Origin: Neopusillimonas maritima
GTDB lineage: Bacteria; Pseudomonadota; Gammaproteobacteria; Burkholderiales; Burkholderiaceae_B
NCBI RefSeq assembly: GCF_040930455.2
Contig: NZ_CP170494.1
DNA: 64,000 bases
Reading direction: 5' to 3' (one strand)
Part shown: piece by piece, positions 45,719 through 53,830 of the stretch
Layout: the number at the start of each line of letters is the position of its first letter
How positions within the stretch are numbered: position 1 is the stretch's first letter
The notes under the pieces: model-generated
Database searches by the model: none
What the model was told of the DNA's origin: nothing
Seen by the model: only the letters and a program-made list of their open reading frames with translations
Translations under genes and position numbers: made by a program

Positions 45719-46314
45719 TCTGTGTGGGCTCCTGGTTGAATGGTTGCGACCAATACGGCGCTGTCTGCGGTAACGGGCTTAAGCGATACTTGGGTTAACG
45801 ACAAATCAAAACGCAGGTAGTCGAGCGCATTCAGTTCCCAAACGCTGCTTTGTTTATTGGTTTCGCTTTTAACTTGCCAATGCCCTGTTGGGCAGAATAG
45901 CCAGTAAAAACAGGTTGGGTCACACGCTATTTCTGTGGCTTCGCGTACGCTAATGAGAGAGCCAGACACATGCTTGCGGCTCATCATGAGGTTCAAGTCT
46001 CTGACACCACCCTGATGCAAAACGGCTTTCAACTTGTGCTCACCCTTGAATGGGAACGGCTCGAAGGGTTTCAGCAGGTGTTGTTGGCCATGATCGAAAT
46101 TTAACGTTATGTCGTTGCCATGAATTAACGTAATAATGCGATCGACACCGTTGAACTCAGAAAAGTCTGCGTTTTCGTCGATGTCTGCCACACTAACCCG
46201 CCATGCAAAGTCTTCCAGTGTGGCAGATTCGGGCTAGATATCGAGTTCCCTCGTGTACCCACGCCCGTTCTTCCATTTGCTGGCAACGATTTGATCGGCG
46301 TTCAAGCGTTTCAT
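45715..46314 (-). pseudogene. hutD: hutD interrupted by an in-frame amber codon
   Basis: HutD-family cupin-like protein; in Pseudomonas HutD is thought to limit flux through the Hut pathway. The full frame from the ATG at 46314 would give 199 residues: MKRLNADQIVASKWKNGRGY, then TRELDI, then TAG (46236-46234, codon 27), then PESATLEDFAWRVSVADIDE and the rest of the protein without further damage. The start is 2 bases from the hutU stop and the end overlaps hutF, so the frame is otherwise preserved exactly. It is either a recent nonsense mutation, a sequencing error or a readthrough case. Reinitiation at the downstream ATG of the long frame (46191) would lack about 40 residues. Confidence 0.9.
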
Positions 46315-46316
46315 AT

Positions 46317-48041
46317 TTAAATCATAGGCAGTTTTAGGCCATGCTTTTTGGCGCAGGCAATTGCGGTTTCGTAGCCTGCATCAGCATGACGCATTACGCC
46401 TGAACCGCAATCGTTAATCAATACCCGAGCTAATCGTTTTTCTGCCGCATCGGTGCCGTCGGCAACGATCACCATGCCCGCGTGCTGGGAATAGCCCATG
46501 CCTACACCGCCGCCGTGATGGAAGGATACCCAGCTGGCCCCACCTGCGGTGTTGAGCAGAGCATTGAGTAATGGCCAGTCAGAAACGGCGTCAGTGCCAT
46601 CTCGCATACTTTCCGTTTCCCGGTTCGGGCTAGCCACCGAGCCTGTGTCAAGGTGGTCTCGGCCAATGACAATAGGGGCTTTAAGCTCACCTTTACGAAC
46701 CATTTCATTGAACGCAAGGCCCGCAAGGTTGCGTTCGCCCAACCCCAACCAGCAAATACGGGAGGGTAAGCCCTGAAAGGCAATACGCTCTTTGGCCATG
46801 TCGAGCCAGCGTGCGACCGATTTGTTTTCCGGAAAAAGTTCTTTGATTTTTGCGTCGGTTTTGTAAATATCTTCTGGGTCGCCTGAAAGTGCTACCCAAC
46901 GGAATGGACCTTTGCCTTCACAGAAAAGTGGGCGAATGTAGGCAGGCACAAAGCCGGGAAAATCAAACGCATTTTTTACTCCGGCATCAAAAGCGACTTG
47001 GCGGATGTTATTGCCATAATCAACTGCGGGAATACCCATTGAGTGGAAGTCTAGTATGGCTTGTACATGATCTGCGCATGATTGGGTTGCCTGACGCGTT
47101 AATTCTGCATGTTGAGTGGGGTCTGCCTGAGCGGCTTTCCATTGTTCAACTGTCCAGCCTTTAGGCAGGTAACCATTCACAAGGTCATGAGCCGAAGTTT
47201 GGTCGGTGACCAGGTCAGGTTTGATTCCGCCCGCTTTTGCTCGACGCACAAGCTCTGGCAGAATGTCTGCAGCATTGCCTAATAACGCAATGGAAACGGC
47301 CTCCTTGCGTTCAGTGTGATGCTTCACCATGGCTAACGCTTCATCAAGGTCTTTGGCTTGTTTGTCGACATAGCGTGTACGCAAACGGAAGTCGATGCTG
47401 CTTTGTTGGCATTCGATGTTAAGCGATACGGCACCAGCCAAAGTGGCGGCTAAAGGTTGTGCACCACCCATACCTCCTAAGCCAGCCGTCAGAATCCAGC
47501 GCCCCGACCAGTCACCATTAAAGTGTTGGCGGCCTGCTTCGACGAAGGTTTCATAAGTGCCTTGAACAATGCCTTGACTACCAATGTAGATCCAGCTTCC
47601 AGCGGTCATTTGGCCATACATGAAAAGGCCTTTCCGGTCGAGCTCGTTGAAGTGTTCCCAATTTGCCCACTTCGGAACCAGGTTGGAGTTGGCTATCAAT
47701 ACACGGGGCGCATCGGGGTGCGTTTTAAAAATACCTACTGGTTTGCCAGATTGAATGAGTAATGACTCATCATCCTCGAGGTTTTTGAGAGAGTCTAAAA
47801 TTTGATCGAAACAAGCCCAGTTTCGCGCCGCGCGACCAATACCACCATAAACAACCAGGTGTGTCGGATTCTCTGCTACCTCGGCATCAAGGTTATTTTG
47901 AATCATGCGGTACGCAGCTTCGGTTACCCAGCTTTTGCAAGTTTTTTCACTGCCGCGCGGTGCACGAATGACACGGCTTGGATCGATACGAGAATCTTGA
48001 GTCGCGAGAGGGGAGGTAATAGTATTCACGATGTTTGTCAT
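46317..48041 (-). CDS. hutU: Urocanate hydratase
   Basis: Converts trans-urocanate to 4-imidazolone-5-propanoate using tightly bound NAD+ as an electrophile. 574 residues, slightly longer than the usual 555-560. Motifs: YGGIGRAARNW, GQMTAGSWIYIGSQGIVQGT, GLGGMGGAQPLAATLAGA (NAD fold) and GLGERNLAGLAFN, with the late GRDHLDTGSVASPNRETE. First gene of the hut operon; AAAAGGG just before the ATG. Its promoter overlaps a HutC-type operator. Confidence 0.97.
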   Translation of the reverse strand: MTNIVNTITSPLATQDSRIDPSRVIRAPRGSEKTCKSWVTEAAYRMIQNNLDAEVAENPTHLVVYGGIGRAARNWACFDQILDSLKNLEDDESLLIQSGKPVGIFKTHPDAPRVLIANSNLVPKWANWEHFNELDRKGLFMYGQMTAGSWIYIGSQGIVQGTYETFVEAGRQHFNGDWSGRWILTAGLGGMGGAQPLAATLAGAVSLNIECQQSSIDFRLRTRYVDKQAKDLDEALAMVKHHTERKEAVSIALLGNAADILPELVRRAKAGGIKPDLVTDQTSAHDLVNGYLPKGWTVEQWKAAQADPTQHAELTRQATQSCADHVQAILDFHSMGIPAVDYGNNIRQVAFDAGVKNAFDFPGFVPAYIRPLFCEGKGPFRWVALSGDPEDIYKTDAKIKELFPENKSVARWLDMAKERIAFQGLPSRICWLGLGERNLAGLAFNEMVRKGELKAPIVIGRDHLDTGSVASPNRETESMRDGTDAVSDWPLLNALLNTAGGASWVSFHHGGGVGMGYSQHAGMVIVADGTDAAEKRLARVLINDCGSGVMRHADAGYETAIACAKKHGLKLPMI

Positions 48042-48080
48042 CCCTTTTAGGTCACGTTGGTGGCGGACGATCGTTTAAAG

Positions 48081-48139
48081 AAAGTCACTTTTCCAGAAAA
48101 ACACCTTTTGATTGTATATACAAGTCAAGTGACTTTCAA
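48081..48139 (-). promoter_or_regulatory. hutU promoter with overlapping HutC-type operator
   Basis: On the minus strand: -35 TTGAAA (48139-48134), 17-base spacer, -10 TACAAT (48116-48111). The perfect palindrome TTGTATATACAA (48112-48123) covers the -10 box and matches the known HutC-type operator style (TGTATATACA core). A perfect 10-base inverted repeat AAAGTCACTT (48081-48090) / AAGTGACTTT (48127-48136) brackets it. The divergent acyl-CoA synthetase gene starts 90 bases away, so one operator could serve both. Confidence 0.75.
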
Positions 48140-48212
48140 TACAATTGAATAGAAAATTGGAACCCTTGATTCCTCATAACACCCTTATTCAAAATTTCTC
48201 TAATTAAGCGGG

Positions 48213-49838
48213 ATGTCTATGACTACAAACACCATGATGAATGTTCAAAGCCCAAAATTATTTTCAGACCCTTATGTAGCACTAAATCATTGGGCCGCTG
48301 AACGACCCAACGACGAGGGCATGGTGTTCCCGTTGCCTGGAAAACGGTTAAGTTTTGCGCAATGGCTCGTCGAGTCGCAAAAGTTGGGTTCAGCTTTACA
48401 GGGTTTGGGGGTAAAGAGGGGAGACGCCGTTGCGATATGGGCGGAAAACCGTTACGAGTGGTTGGTGAGTCAGGTTGCTTTGGCGGCGATCGGGGCGGTA
48501 ATGGTGCCAATTAATACGCATTTTCGCGAGAATGATGTTTCGTACGTGCTGGCACGTGGTGATGTGGTTGCTATTCTTCTATCTACAAAGTTCCGCGCTA
48601 ATAAGTATTTGAACATGGTGCAGAGCCAGCGAGCTAATTTGCCTAGCTTAAAGCATGTTATTTCATTTGATTCATTTGACGATCATTTGACTAACCAGGG
48701 CGTGTTGAGCTATCAGGAACTGCTTGAATCGAGCCTCCTTCCCCTGGCTGAAAGTTCATTAGGGCCCCGTGAGGTTGCCAGCATTCAGTTTACGTCTGGA
48801 ACAACTGGTAATCCCAAAGGCGCGCAGTTGTGCTACGAGGGGATGATGATGAACTCATATGCGACAGCGGTCAGGTTAGGCTTGAGCCCGCAAGACAAAT
48901 GGACCTCAATTATTCCGTTGTTCCACTGCGCGGGCTGCATTATGAATGTGATGGGTTGCCTTTCGGCGGGTGCTACCTACGTGGGGGTGCCCGCGTTTGA
49001 TGCTGAAAAAATGCTGCAAATTATCCAACAGGAGCGTTGTACGGCATTAACGGGCGTTCCAACCTCTTACCTGGCGATGCTTGATCATCCGAGCAGGGCC
49101 TCTTACGATCTAAGCACCTTGCGCACTGGTACTTGCGGTGGCGCCGACTGTGATCCGACTATTCTTGAGCGGTGCGCCGAACAGTTTCCGATGCCCGGTT
49201 TGGTGCAGGTTTATGGGCAAACGGAATCCAGCACACTGATTGCGCTTGATTGTCCTGATAGCCCCGCTAGGTGGGCAACAGCAGGCCTACCGCTGCCCGG
49301 TATGGAGGTGCGTATTACCGATCCTAATAACGGTGAGCCGGTTGGCGTTGACACTGTAGGCCAAATTGAGATTCGGGGGCCAATGGTGATGCTGGGCTAT
49401 CACAATCAACCTGAAGAAACGGCTAGGGCGATTAGTAAAGATGGTTGGATGCAAAGCGGTGACTTGGGTTATTTGCGCGCAGATGGCAGGGTTGCGATTG
49501 CTGGCGGCCGTTTGCGAGACATGATCATTCGGGGCGGTGAAAACATTTATCCGGTGGAAATTGAGAATTTATTACGACAACATCCTGCGGTTGTCGAGAT
49601 TGCTGTGTTTGGCGTGCCAGATCGCTATTATGGTGAAGTTGTCGCGGCTGCGGTTCAATTGCGGTCAAGTGCGACGGCCGCCGATTTACAGGCGTTTTGT
49701 CATGGCAAAATAGCCAAGTTCAAGCATCCGGTTAAGTTCTATCAGGTCAATGAATGGCCCCTTACATCAAGCGGAAAAATTAAAAAGCGAGACTTACAAC
49801 AAGCGGTTAAAGAAACGGGGCTTGAGGAGTTGCTATGA
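48213..49838 (+). CDS. AMP-forming acyl-CoA synthetase of the hut regulon
   Basis: 541 residues (or 539 if the ATG at 48219, which has better spacing to GCGGGA, is used). ANL superfamily: P-loop FTSGTTGNPKGA, YGQTESS, the hinge GDLGYLRADGRVAIAGGRLR and the C-terminal catalytic Lys in TSSGKIKKRDL. It would activate a carboxylic acid to its CoA thioester. Substrate unknown; closest in style to long- or medium-chain and aromatic acid ligases. It is divergent from hutU across the HutC-type operator and is translationally coupled to the next gene (ATGA overlap). Such a gene is not part of the classical Hut pathway. Confidence 0.88.
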   Translation: MSMTTNTMMNVQSPKLFSDPYVALNHWAAERPNDEGMVFPLPGKRLSFAQWLVESQKLGSALQGLGVKRGDAVAIWAENRYEWLVSQVALAAIGAVMVPINTHFRENDVSYVLARGDVVAILLSTKFRANKYLNMVQSQRANLPSLKHVISFDSFDDHLTNQGVLSYQELLESSLLPLAESSLGPREVASIQFTSGTTGNPKGAQLCYEGMMMNSYATAVRLGLSPQDKWTSIIPLFHCAGCIMNVMGCLSAGATYVGVPAFDAEKMLQIIQQERCTALTGVPTSYLAMLDHPSRASYDLSTLRTGTCGGADCDPTILERCAEQFPMPGLVQVYGQTESSTLIALDCPDSPARWATAGLPLPGMEVRITDPNNGEPVGVDTVGQIEIRGPMVMLGYHNQPEETARAISKDGWMQSGDLGYLRADGRVAIAGGRLRDMIIRGGENIYPVEIENLLRQHPAVVEIAVFGVPDRYYGEVVAAAVQLRSSATAADLQAFCHGKIAKFKHPVKFYQVNEWPLTSSGKIKKRDLQQAVKETGLEELL

Positions 49839-50845
49839 CAGAGATTCGAATTGGGTTAGAGGCCGAACATCGTGTCGTGCCGGGTAAAGCCGCCACCGCT
49901 GAAGCGATTGGCAACGATGGCGTTAACGTCGTTTCAACGCCTTATGTGATTAGTTTGCTGGAAGAAACTAGCCATCGGGCCATTCGTGACTATTTCCCAC
50001 CAGGCCATGCCAGCGTGGGCACGAAAGTGGAGATCAGGCATCTTGCCCCAGCTTTCCCCGATACCGAGCTGGTCGGACGAAGTAAAGTGGTGAAAGTTGA
50101 AGGCAGGAAAATTGGCTTCGAAGTCACTGCGATGCAAGGCGAAAGCGTGATCATGGAGGGCTATCATGAGCGGGCGTTGGTTAACTTAGAAAAATTTCAT
50201 CTGAGCAAGCCTGCTTTAGAGCCATCGCCAGCGTTAGGGACGATTGATTTTTATTTTGATTACCATAGCCCGTGGTGTTATTTGGCCGCTTTAAGAATAG
50301 AGGCTGTTGCGGCCAGATGTGGGCGAAGTGTTGTTTGGAAGCCTTTGCATTTAGCCAATTTGATCGAGCAAATTGATGGTCGTCGGCCGCTTGATGCCAA
50401 CCCCGCTTTTGTGAGGTGGTTCAAGCAGGATATGCAAGATTGGGCTAATTTAATGGGTGTGCGCATTGCCTATCATCCTAATTTTCCGCTCAGGCCATCG
50501 CGTGCGCTCAGGGCGTCGGCCTATGCACAACAACAGGGGTGTGCGCCTGAGTTCGTTAAAGCAGTCATGAAAGCGTATTGGTCAGATAACCTTGATATTA
50601 GTGATTTGCAAGTTCTTGGTCAGATCGGTAATGAAGTGGGGTTGGAAAGTTCGAAGGTTGTTGAGGCAGCGGGCAGTGAAATGTTCAAACGTGTTATTGA
50701 AACGAATACGCAAGAGGCGATTGCCCGCAGTGTATTCGGTGCTCCAACGTTTATTGTGGATGATCAGTTGTTTTGGGGTAATGATCGAATCGACGTAATG
50801 GAAATGTTTTTGTCGGGCAAAATTGTTCGACGTGCCGTCGTGTAG
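49835..50845 (+). CDS. Fusion: FlK-like acyl-CoA thioesterase + HCCA-isomerase (DsbA-like) domain
   Basis: 336 residues with two domains. Residues 1-120: a hotdog domain of the fluoroacetyl-CoA thioesterase (FlK) type, with Thr35, Glu43 and His69 at the same spacing (8 and 26) as the Thr-Glu-His triad of FlK. Residues 136-336: a thioredoxin-like 2-hydroxychromene-2-carboxylate isomerase / kappa-GST domain, starting IDFYFDYHSPWCYLA with the catalytic-type Ser at 145, and ending with FGAPTFIVDDQLFWGNDRID. Enzymes of the second family catalyse glutathione-dependent cis-trans isomerisation. The linker is about 15 residues. Overlaps the synthetase gene by 4 bases. I do not know this fusion from characterised systems. 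Confidence 0.85.
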   Translation: MTEIRIGLEAEHRVVPGKAATAEAIGNDGVNVVSTPYVISLLEETSHRAIRDYFPPGHASVGTKVEIRHLAPAFPDTELVGRSKVVKVEGRKIGFEVTAMQGESVIMEGYHERALVNLEKFHLSKPALEPSPALGTIDFYFDYHSPWCYLAALRIEAVAARCGRSVVWKPLHLANLIEQIDGRRPLDANPAFVRWFKQDMQDWANLMGVRIAYHPNFPLRPSRALRASAYAQQQGCAPEFVKAVMKAYWSDNLDISDLQVLGQIGNEVGLESSKVVEAAGSEMFKRVIETNTQEAIARSVFGAPTFIVDDQLFWGNDRIDVMEMFLSGKIVRRAVV

Positions 50846-50893
50846 AAAAGTCGGCTTGCACTGGCGAAAGCAACCATATCGTTAAAAAAGAAA

Positions 50894-50919
50894 GGGTGCG
50901 GCTCTTGAGAGCCGCACCC
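50894..50919. terminator. Bidirectional terminator between convergent operons
   Basis: GGGTGCGGCTC / GAGCCGCACCC with a 4-base loop. A-rich before and T-rich (TTTGTTTT) after, so usable from both sides: the thioesterase-isomerase operon and the ABC operon. Confidence 0.82.
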
Positions 50920-50945
50920 ATTTGTTTTCAATCGGAACGATTGAC

Positions 50946-51758
50946 TTAGGTCATGGCAGCGATCTGGATGTCCAGATCATGCCATATGTTGTCGAAATAT
51001 TCGTTGAATTTGGGTGAGCGGCGCAGTGAGACTTCGTCGCCGTCGTCATGGCCGAGGTCAATGGTGTGAATTGATTTGACTGAGCCAGGACGATTGCTCA
51101 AGACTAATACCCGATCAGCCATGCTAATGGCCTCACCAATGTCGTGCGTTACCAAGATTGCCGATTTGCCGCGGCTGCGGATGATTCGTTTAACATCGGC
51201 TTGTAATATCAGGCGTGTTTGAAAGTCGAGCGCCGAGAACGGTTCGTCGAGCAACACAACTTTTGGGTCAAGCGCTAGCGTTCTCATGAAGGCAACGCGT
51301 TGACGCATACCACCAGACAGCGATTTTGGCTTGGCATTCTCAAAGCCCGCAAGACCATAAGTGCGAATCAAATCCATTGCCGTACTTTTAGCCTTTTGGG
51401 TGTCGTGCCCCTGAACTTCGAGGCCAAGCATGACGTTGTCGAGAACCGATCGCCAAGGCAGTAGAAGATCTTTCTGGAGCATGTAACCCACATGCCCCTC
51501 TGCGCCGCTGACAACGGTACCGTCAACATAAACAGCCCCCGATGTTGGGGTTAATAGGCCTGCGATGACGTTGAACAACGTGGACTTGCCGCACCCCGAA
51601 GGGCCCACAATTGCCAGTATTTCTCCAACATGAAGCTCGAAACTGATCTCGTTAAATGCGACGACTTCTTTGGATGTTCCTTGATTGAAAACCATGCCGA
51701 CCTTGTCGGCAACCAAGGCATTCCCTTGATTGGCTGGGGTCTGATCAGCGCTTACCAT
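50946..51758 (-). CDS. ABC transporter ATP-binding protein (SsuB/TauB type)
   Basis: 270 residues. Walker A GPSGCGKSTLFNVIAG, Q-loop GYMLQKDLLLPW, signature SGGMRQR, Walker B VVLLDEPFSALD and switch VTHDIGEA. Energises the permease encoded upstream; the two genes overlap by 7 bases. Nitrate/sulfonate/taurine-type subfamily, so the substrate is probably a small organic molecule; the hut context suggests an imidazole compound. Confidence 0.92.
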   Translation of the reverse strand: MVSADQTPANQGNALVADKVGMVFNQGTSKEVVAFNEISFELHVGEILAIVGPSGCGKSTLFNVIAGLLTPTSGAVYVDGTVVSGAEGHVGYMLQKDLLLPWRSVLDNVMLGLEVQGHDTQKAKSTAMDLIRTYGLAGFENAKPKSLSGGMRQRVAFMRTLALDPKVVLLDEPFSALDFQTRLILQADVKRIIRSRGKSAILVTHDIGEAISMADRVLVLSNRPGSVKSIHTIDLGHDDGDEVSLRRSPKFNEYFDNIWHDLDIQIAAMT

Positions 51759-52558
51759 TTGAACTTCTCCTCAACTTTGATCAGGATGTAATCAAGCAGC
51801 AGCGCAAGAAACATCAGACCGAATATACCGACGAAGACAGCGTTCAAATCATAGACTGCCCCAGCGTTGTAAATGAAATAACCAATACCCTGTTTGGCTG
51901 AAATGTACTCACCCACTACAGCACCGATCATGGCAAAACCAATATTTAGTCGCAACGTTGACATAATCCATGGCACCGACCCGGGGATAATGACTTTTTT
52001 CCATACCGTGCGGTTGCTGGCCCCTAACGAGCGCATCAGTTTGATGAGGTCAATGTCAATTTCCTTTGTGCCTTGATAAACCGTGATGAGCGCCACGATG
52101 AAAGTTAAGCTTGCCGCAATGGCAACTTTCGCGCCGATGCCCACGCCAAACCAGACCACAATCAAAGGAGCCAACGCAATTTTTGGAACGCCGTTAATTG
52201 CAACAATAATCGGACGAAAAATTCGGGCAGCCGTATCAGAGAGCCAAAGCGCCAAGCCACATAAACTACCGAGCGTCGTACCGATGATGAAGCCGGTAAT
52301 TGCTTCAAAAGCTGTTAAGCCAAGATGAGTCAGTAGTTCGCCTTCTTGTAACAGGGTGATCGTTTTTGTGTAGATCCCGGATGGTTGACCATAAAGATAA
52401 ACCGGAGCCCACTCCATGCTAACCGCCAGTTCCCAGACGGCAAAAAACCCGCAAATAAACAAAATTTGATAAACAAGAATACGCGACCGGGAGGCTGGGC
52501 CTGATGGTTTTGTGGCGGCGCTTGGTGCTGCATGGCTCACTGATTCGGTTGCCGACAT
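51752..52558 (-). CDS. ABC transporter permease (SsuC/TauC type)
   Basis: 268 residues from the ATG at 52558, which has GGAGGGG 7 bases upstream; the longer frame would enter the binding-protein gene. Six membrane helices; the coupling loop around LIKLMRSLGASNRTVWKKV is the EAA motif. It starts 1 base after the stop of the binding-protein gene. Confidence 0.92.
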   Translation of the reverse strand: MSATESVSHAAPSAATKPSGPASRSRILVYQILFICGFFAVWELAVSMEWAPVYLYGQPSGIYTKTITLLQEGELLTHLGLTAFEAITGFIIGTTLGSLCGLALWLSDTAARIFRPIIVAINGVPKIALAPLIVVWFGVGIGAKVAIAASLTFIVALITVYQGTKEIDIDLIKLMRSLGASNRTVWKKVIIPGSVPWIMSTLRLNIGFAMIGAVVGEYISAKQGIGYFIYNAGAVYDLNAVFVGIFGLMFLALLLDYILIKVEEKFKW

Positions 52559-52559
52559 G

Positions 52560-53600
52560 TTACCCCTCCAGCCCGAATTCTTTGGTTGCTTTTTCTGCGA
52601 ACTGATTATCAACCATCTCTTCAAAGCTTAACGTCTTACGAACGGTGCCCGCCAGTTGGTCGTGCTCCATGATGGTGTCCCATTCTTGTTTCGTAATAAT
52701 TGGGTTGATAGGTACAAACCCGGGGGTAGAGAGTAGGCGCTTGCAACCCGCATCAAGAACCGATTGTTCCAAGTTTGGAAACTCTTTCGCCATTGCTTTT
52801 ACATAGACGCTATTGTCGTCGCGAATGAGTTTCATTGATTCGGCTAGTGCATTGCAGAATCGTTGAACGGTGTCGGCATTTTCTTTGGCATAGCTTTCTT
52901 TGACCATGACAGATGTCAGTAGCACTGGGCCCATTTGATCTGCGAAGGCATAGCTGATTTGCAAATCGTTTTGCGCGGTTGCAATACTTGCATCCCATTC
53001 AAATACAACGCCCACATCCGCGCGACCGTCACGCACCGCACCAATAATGGATCCTGGTGGGCCCTCGACAAACTCGACACCCGCTTCTTTCGCATCGATG
53101 TTGGCGAATTTTTTCATGGCAAATGTGGGCGACGTGACCGTGTTGGAGGGGAACCGCATGCTTGCGACGCGTTTGCCTTTGAAGTCGGCAAGGGAATCGA
53201 ATTTTGTGCCTGGTTTGCTGATAATCCACATACCCAAAGCGCCGCACATCTTGGCAATGACTTTCATGCGGCCACCCTCGATGGTCGAGTTCACCGCCAT
53301 CCCAGAGCCGGTAGCGGCAAATTGCCCGCGACCTGACAAGGCGATAGAAATGGGTTCAGCAACCGAGCCCCCAGTTTCAACGGCCATACTTAGCCCGTGT
53401 TTTTCGAAAAGCCCTTGTTGTGCTGCAACGTAGATAGGCCCATAGTTGGCAAGTTTCAGGCCGGTGGTCAGTACCACTTCGATGCTGGTTTTAGCGTATG
53501 CATCGCGAATGATTAAAGGTGATAGTACCGTCGACATTCCTACTAAACCTGCAGCTTTTAGTACTGAGCGACGCTGTTTGTTTGCCAGCCTGGACTTCAT
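52560..53600 (-). CDS. ABC transporter substrate-binding protein (NMT1/THI5-SsuA type)
   Basis: 346 residues from the ATG at 53600, which has AAGGAG 8 bases upstream. The signal peptide has a twin-arginine-like motif (QRRSVLK) and ends DAYAK, so export by Tat is possible. The body is an NMT1/THI5-like periplasmic protein (LANYGPIYVAAQQGLFEKHG). First gene of the three-gene importer operon. Its promoter carries a HutC-type site. NMT1-like proteins bind pyrimidines, riboflavin precursors, sulfonates or aromatic acids; urocanate or histidine would fit the context but is not shown. Confidence 0.9.
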   Translation of the reverse strand: MKSRLANKQRRSVLKAAGLVGMSTVLSPLIIRDAYAKTSIEVVLTTGLKLANYGPIYVAAQQGLFEKHGLSMAVETGGSVAEPISIALSGRGQFAATGSGMAVNSTIEGGRMKVIAKMCGALGMWIISKPGTKFDSLADFKGKRVASMRFPSNTVTSPTFAMKKFANIDAKEAGVEFVEGPPGSIIGAVRDGRADVGVVFEWDASIATAQNDLQISYAFADQMGPVLLTSVMVKESYAKENADTVQRFCNALAESMKLIRDDNSVYVKAMAKEFPNLEQSVLDAGCKRLLSTPGFVPINPIITKQEWDTIMEHDQLAGTVRKTLSFEEMVDNQFAEKATKEFGLEG

Positions 53601-53714
53601 ATCGATTCTCCTTAAGAATACCTGCAACGAACCGTTGCTTATTTAGCTGTTTTGCCTTTCTTTCCCAAGCGCCACCTGAAAGCCATTGAAAATAAAGGCT
53701 TTTAACTTGCTGGG

Positions 53715-53784
53715 TTGTATAGACAATTGAACATTAGCATATCAAAATATCGTTTACAAGCATGGAAAACACTGTATATCTTGG
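53715..53784. promoter_or_regulatory. Divergent promoters of the ABC operon and hutC with HutC-type operators
   Basis: Minus strand: -35 TTGATA (53745-53740), 18-base spacer, -10 TATACA (53721-53716), overlapped by TTGTATAGACAA (53715-53726), one mismatch from a perfect palindrome. Plus strand, for hutC: -35 TTTACA (53753-53758), 16-base spacer, -10 TATATC (53775-53780), overlapped by the weaker site CTGTATATCTTG (53772-53783). This suggests repression of the importer and autorepression of hutC. Confidence 0.65.
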
Positions 53785-53830
53785 CCAGTCAGTTTATGGT
53801 TCGTGTCGTTGAATCACATGAGATAGCAAT

